Source: Actinomycetes bacterium (GTDB lineage: Bacteria; Actinomycetota; Actinomycetes; Actinomycetales; Cellulomonadaceae). From it: DNA of 5,858 nucleotides. A program made the translations under genes and the position numbers. The stretch spans positions 1 through 5,858 of the forward strand of contig JAEZZV010000162.1 in assembly GCA_023418375.1 (NCBI GenBank). The letters are read 5' to 3'. Under the pieces are notes generated by a model, which was not told the DNA's origin, did not search any database, and saw nothing but the letters and a program-made list of their open reading frames with translations. Shown one piece after another: positions 5,017-5,858 of the stretch (positions within the stretch are counted from its first letter, which is position 1; every line of letters starts with the position of its first letter).

Positions 5017-5858
5017 ATGGCTAATGGATTTGACACCCTTATTACAAGAGCGTGGGTTGATGCAATTACCAAATCGGCTGACTCGGGGAGCCAGCTTGCT
5101 CGGGAGATGTTAAGCGACCCCTCGCGGCTAAAGGACATGGTCGATATAAGTGAATCGTTCAATGAGCTTTTCCAGAAAACAGATGGAGCTCAGGCGGCAG
5201 AAGCCATCTTCAGAGATTTTTTTGGGATTATTGGTGGAGTTGCAGCTGGAGGTATAGCCACAGTTGGCTCTATTCCAGCGGTTGGGCCATGGGCTCCAGC
5301 GGTTGGGCTTGGAGCTGGCGAGGCATTTCAACGTGCTTGGAATGAGGCATTCGATACAGCAAAAAACTGGTCTAGTGAGCAGAACTGGGGCGGAAGGATA
5401 TACGACTGGCTTCACCCAGACAATACGTTCATTGATCCTCAATGCAAAGCAGATTGGGACGCAGCTAATAACTGGCAGCAGCCTCGCCGCGACCCGTTGA
5501 CGCTTGACCTGGATGGCGATGGTCTTGAAACGGTTGGCGTATCTTCGACCAATCCAATCTTGTTCGACCACGATGGTGATGGCACCAAGACCGGCACCGG
5601 CTGGGTTCGGCCCGATGACGGTTTCCTCGTGTTCGATCGCAATGGCAATGGCTCCATTGACAATGGCACCGAACTGTTCGGCGACTCGACGGATTTGTAT
5701 GCGGGCGGCAAGGCAGCCGACGGCTTTGCTGCACTGGCGCAAGAAGATACCAACGGCGACGGCAAGGTCGACAATCAGGATGCCAACTGGAACCAGTTGC
5801 GGGTATGGCGCGATCTTAACCAGGATGGCGTGTCGCAAGCCGGTGAGCTGTTCAGCTT
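5017..5858 (+). CDS. Large calcium-binding protein with FrpC-like self-processing module, probable secreted cargo (3' truncated)
   Basis: The frame runs 280 codons from ATG 5017 to the window edge without a stop. Residues 1-68 are hydrophilic and helical. Residues 69-101 are a Gly/Ala/Val/Pro-rich hydrophobic stretch with the glycine-zipper spacing G70-x3-G74-x3-G78. Residues 102-158 are rich in Trp and Asn. At Asp159-Pro160 a module begins (DPLTLDLDGDGLETVG) that matches the opening of the FrpC self-processing module of Neisseria. Calcium-type loops follow at D164-E171, D184-G189, D207-E219, D244-D252 and D266-E277. There is no N-terminal Sec signal, as expected for a type I substrate with a C-terminal signal. 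No GGxGxDxLx nonapeptide repeats are visible, so RTX membership is inferred from the neighbours and the module. The target and activity are unknown. Confidence 0.92.
   Translation, partial: MANGFDTLITRAWVDAITKSADSGSQLAREMLSDPSRLKDMVDISESFNELFQKTDGAQAAEAIFRDFFGIIGGVAAGGIATVGSIPAVGPWAPAVGLGAGEAFQRAWNEAFDTAKNWSSEQNWGGRIYDWLHPDNTFIDPQCKADWDAANNWQQPRRDPLTLDLDGDGLETVGVSSTNPILFDHDGDGTKTGTGWVRPDDGFLVFDRNGNGSIDNGTELFGDSTDLYAGGKAADGFAALAQEDTNGDGKVDNQDANWNQLRVWRDLNQDGVSQAGELFS
5491..5496 (+). other. Predicted Asp-Pro self-cleavage site
   Basis: GAC CCG encodes Asp159-Pro160 directly before LTLDLDGDGLE. In FrpC a calcium-dependent autocatalytic break of an Asp-Pro bond occurs at the equivalent place before a near-identical PLxLDLDGDG sequence, and the freed Asp end can link to a Lys. 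The assignment here rests on motif similarity from memory. Confidence 0.55.

Noticed and set aside
5128..5838. A 236-codon minus-strand frame opposite the cargo gene
   Set aside because: It mirrors the Asp/Gly-rich calcium loops, whose codons leave the complementary strand free of stops; the plus-strand frame has clear domains.

Overview
The window carries part of a type I secretion (T1SS) locus of a Gram-negative proteobacterium. The product families and the mid-range base composition would fit a betaproteobacterium of the order Burkholderiales, perhaps an Oxalobacteraceae-like organism. That placement is inference; no taxonomic marker gene is present.

Layout. Positions 1-472 hold no convincing complete gene. 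There may be the tail of an upstream gene (to 140), then a near-perfect bidirectional intrinsic terminator (194-225), a 35-nt hairpin (252-286) and three copies of a palindrome-centred motif, AAGTTCRGAACA (287-419). On the minus strand, 586-473 encodes a 37-residue single-span membrane protein behind an excellent ribosome binding site; two doubtful tiny reading frames lie upstream of it. The 384 bases between this gene's start and the secretion operon (587-970) are a divergent intergenic region whose right-hand end probably holds the operon promoter.

The plus-strand operon is tightly packed. An HlyB/RtxB-type ABC exporter with a degenerate C39-like N-terminal domain (971-3250) is followed by an HlyD-type membrane fusion protein (3255-4694). 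A 63-residue two-span membrane protein is joined to hlyD by an ATGA overlap (4691-4882). After an AT- and pyrimidine-rich 134-base gap comes the first 280 codons of a large, probably secreted calcium-binding protein (5017 to beyond the window end). The outer-membrane TolC-like partner, any acyltransferase and the rest of the cargo are not in view.

How it works together. The ABC protein powers export and the HlyD protein bridges the periplasm. The calcium-binding protein, encoded directly downstream, is the obvious cargo. Its visible part has an N-terminal region with a glycine-zipper hydrophobic stretch, then an Asp-Pro junction opening into a calcium-binding module like the self-processing module of meningococcal FrpC. 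Synonymous-site composition changes sharply near that junction, which suggests module exchange. The small membrane protein between exporter and cargo has no recognised function; accessory or immunity roles are hypotheses. It contains a run of nine T; loss of one T would fuse it to a downstream frame that ends across the cargo start codon.
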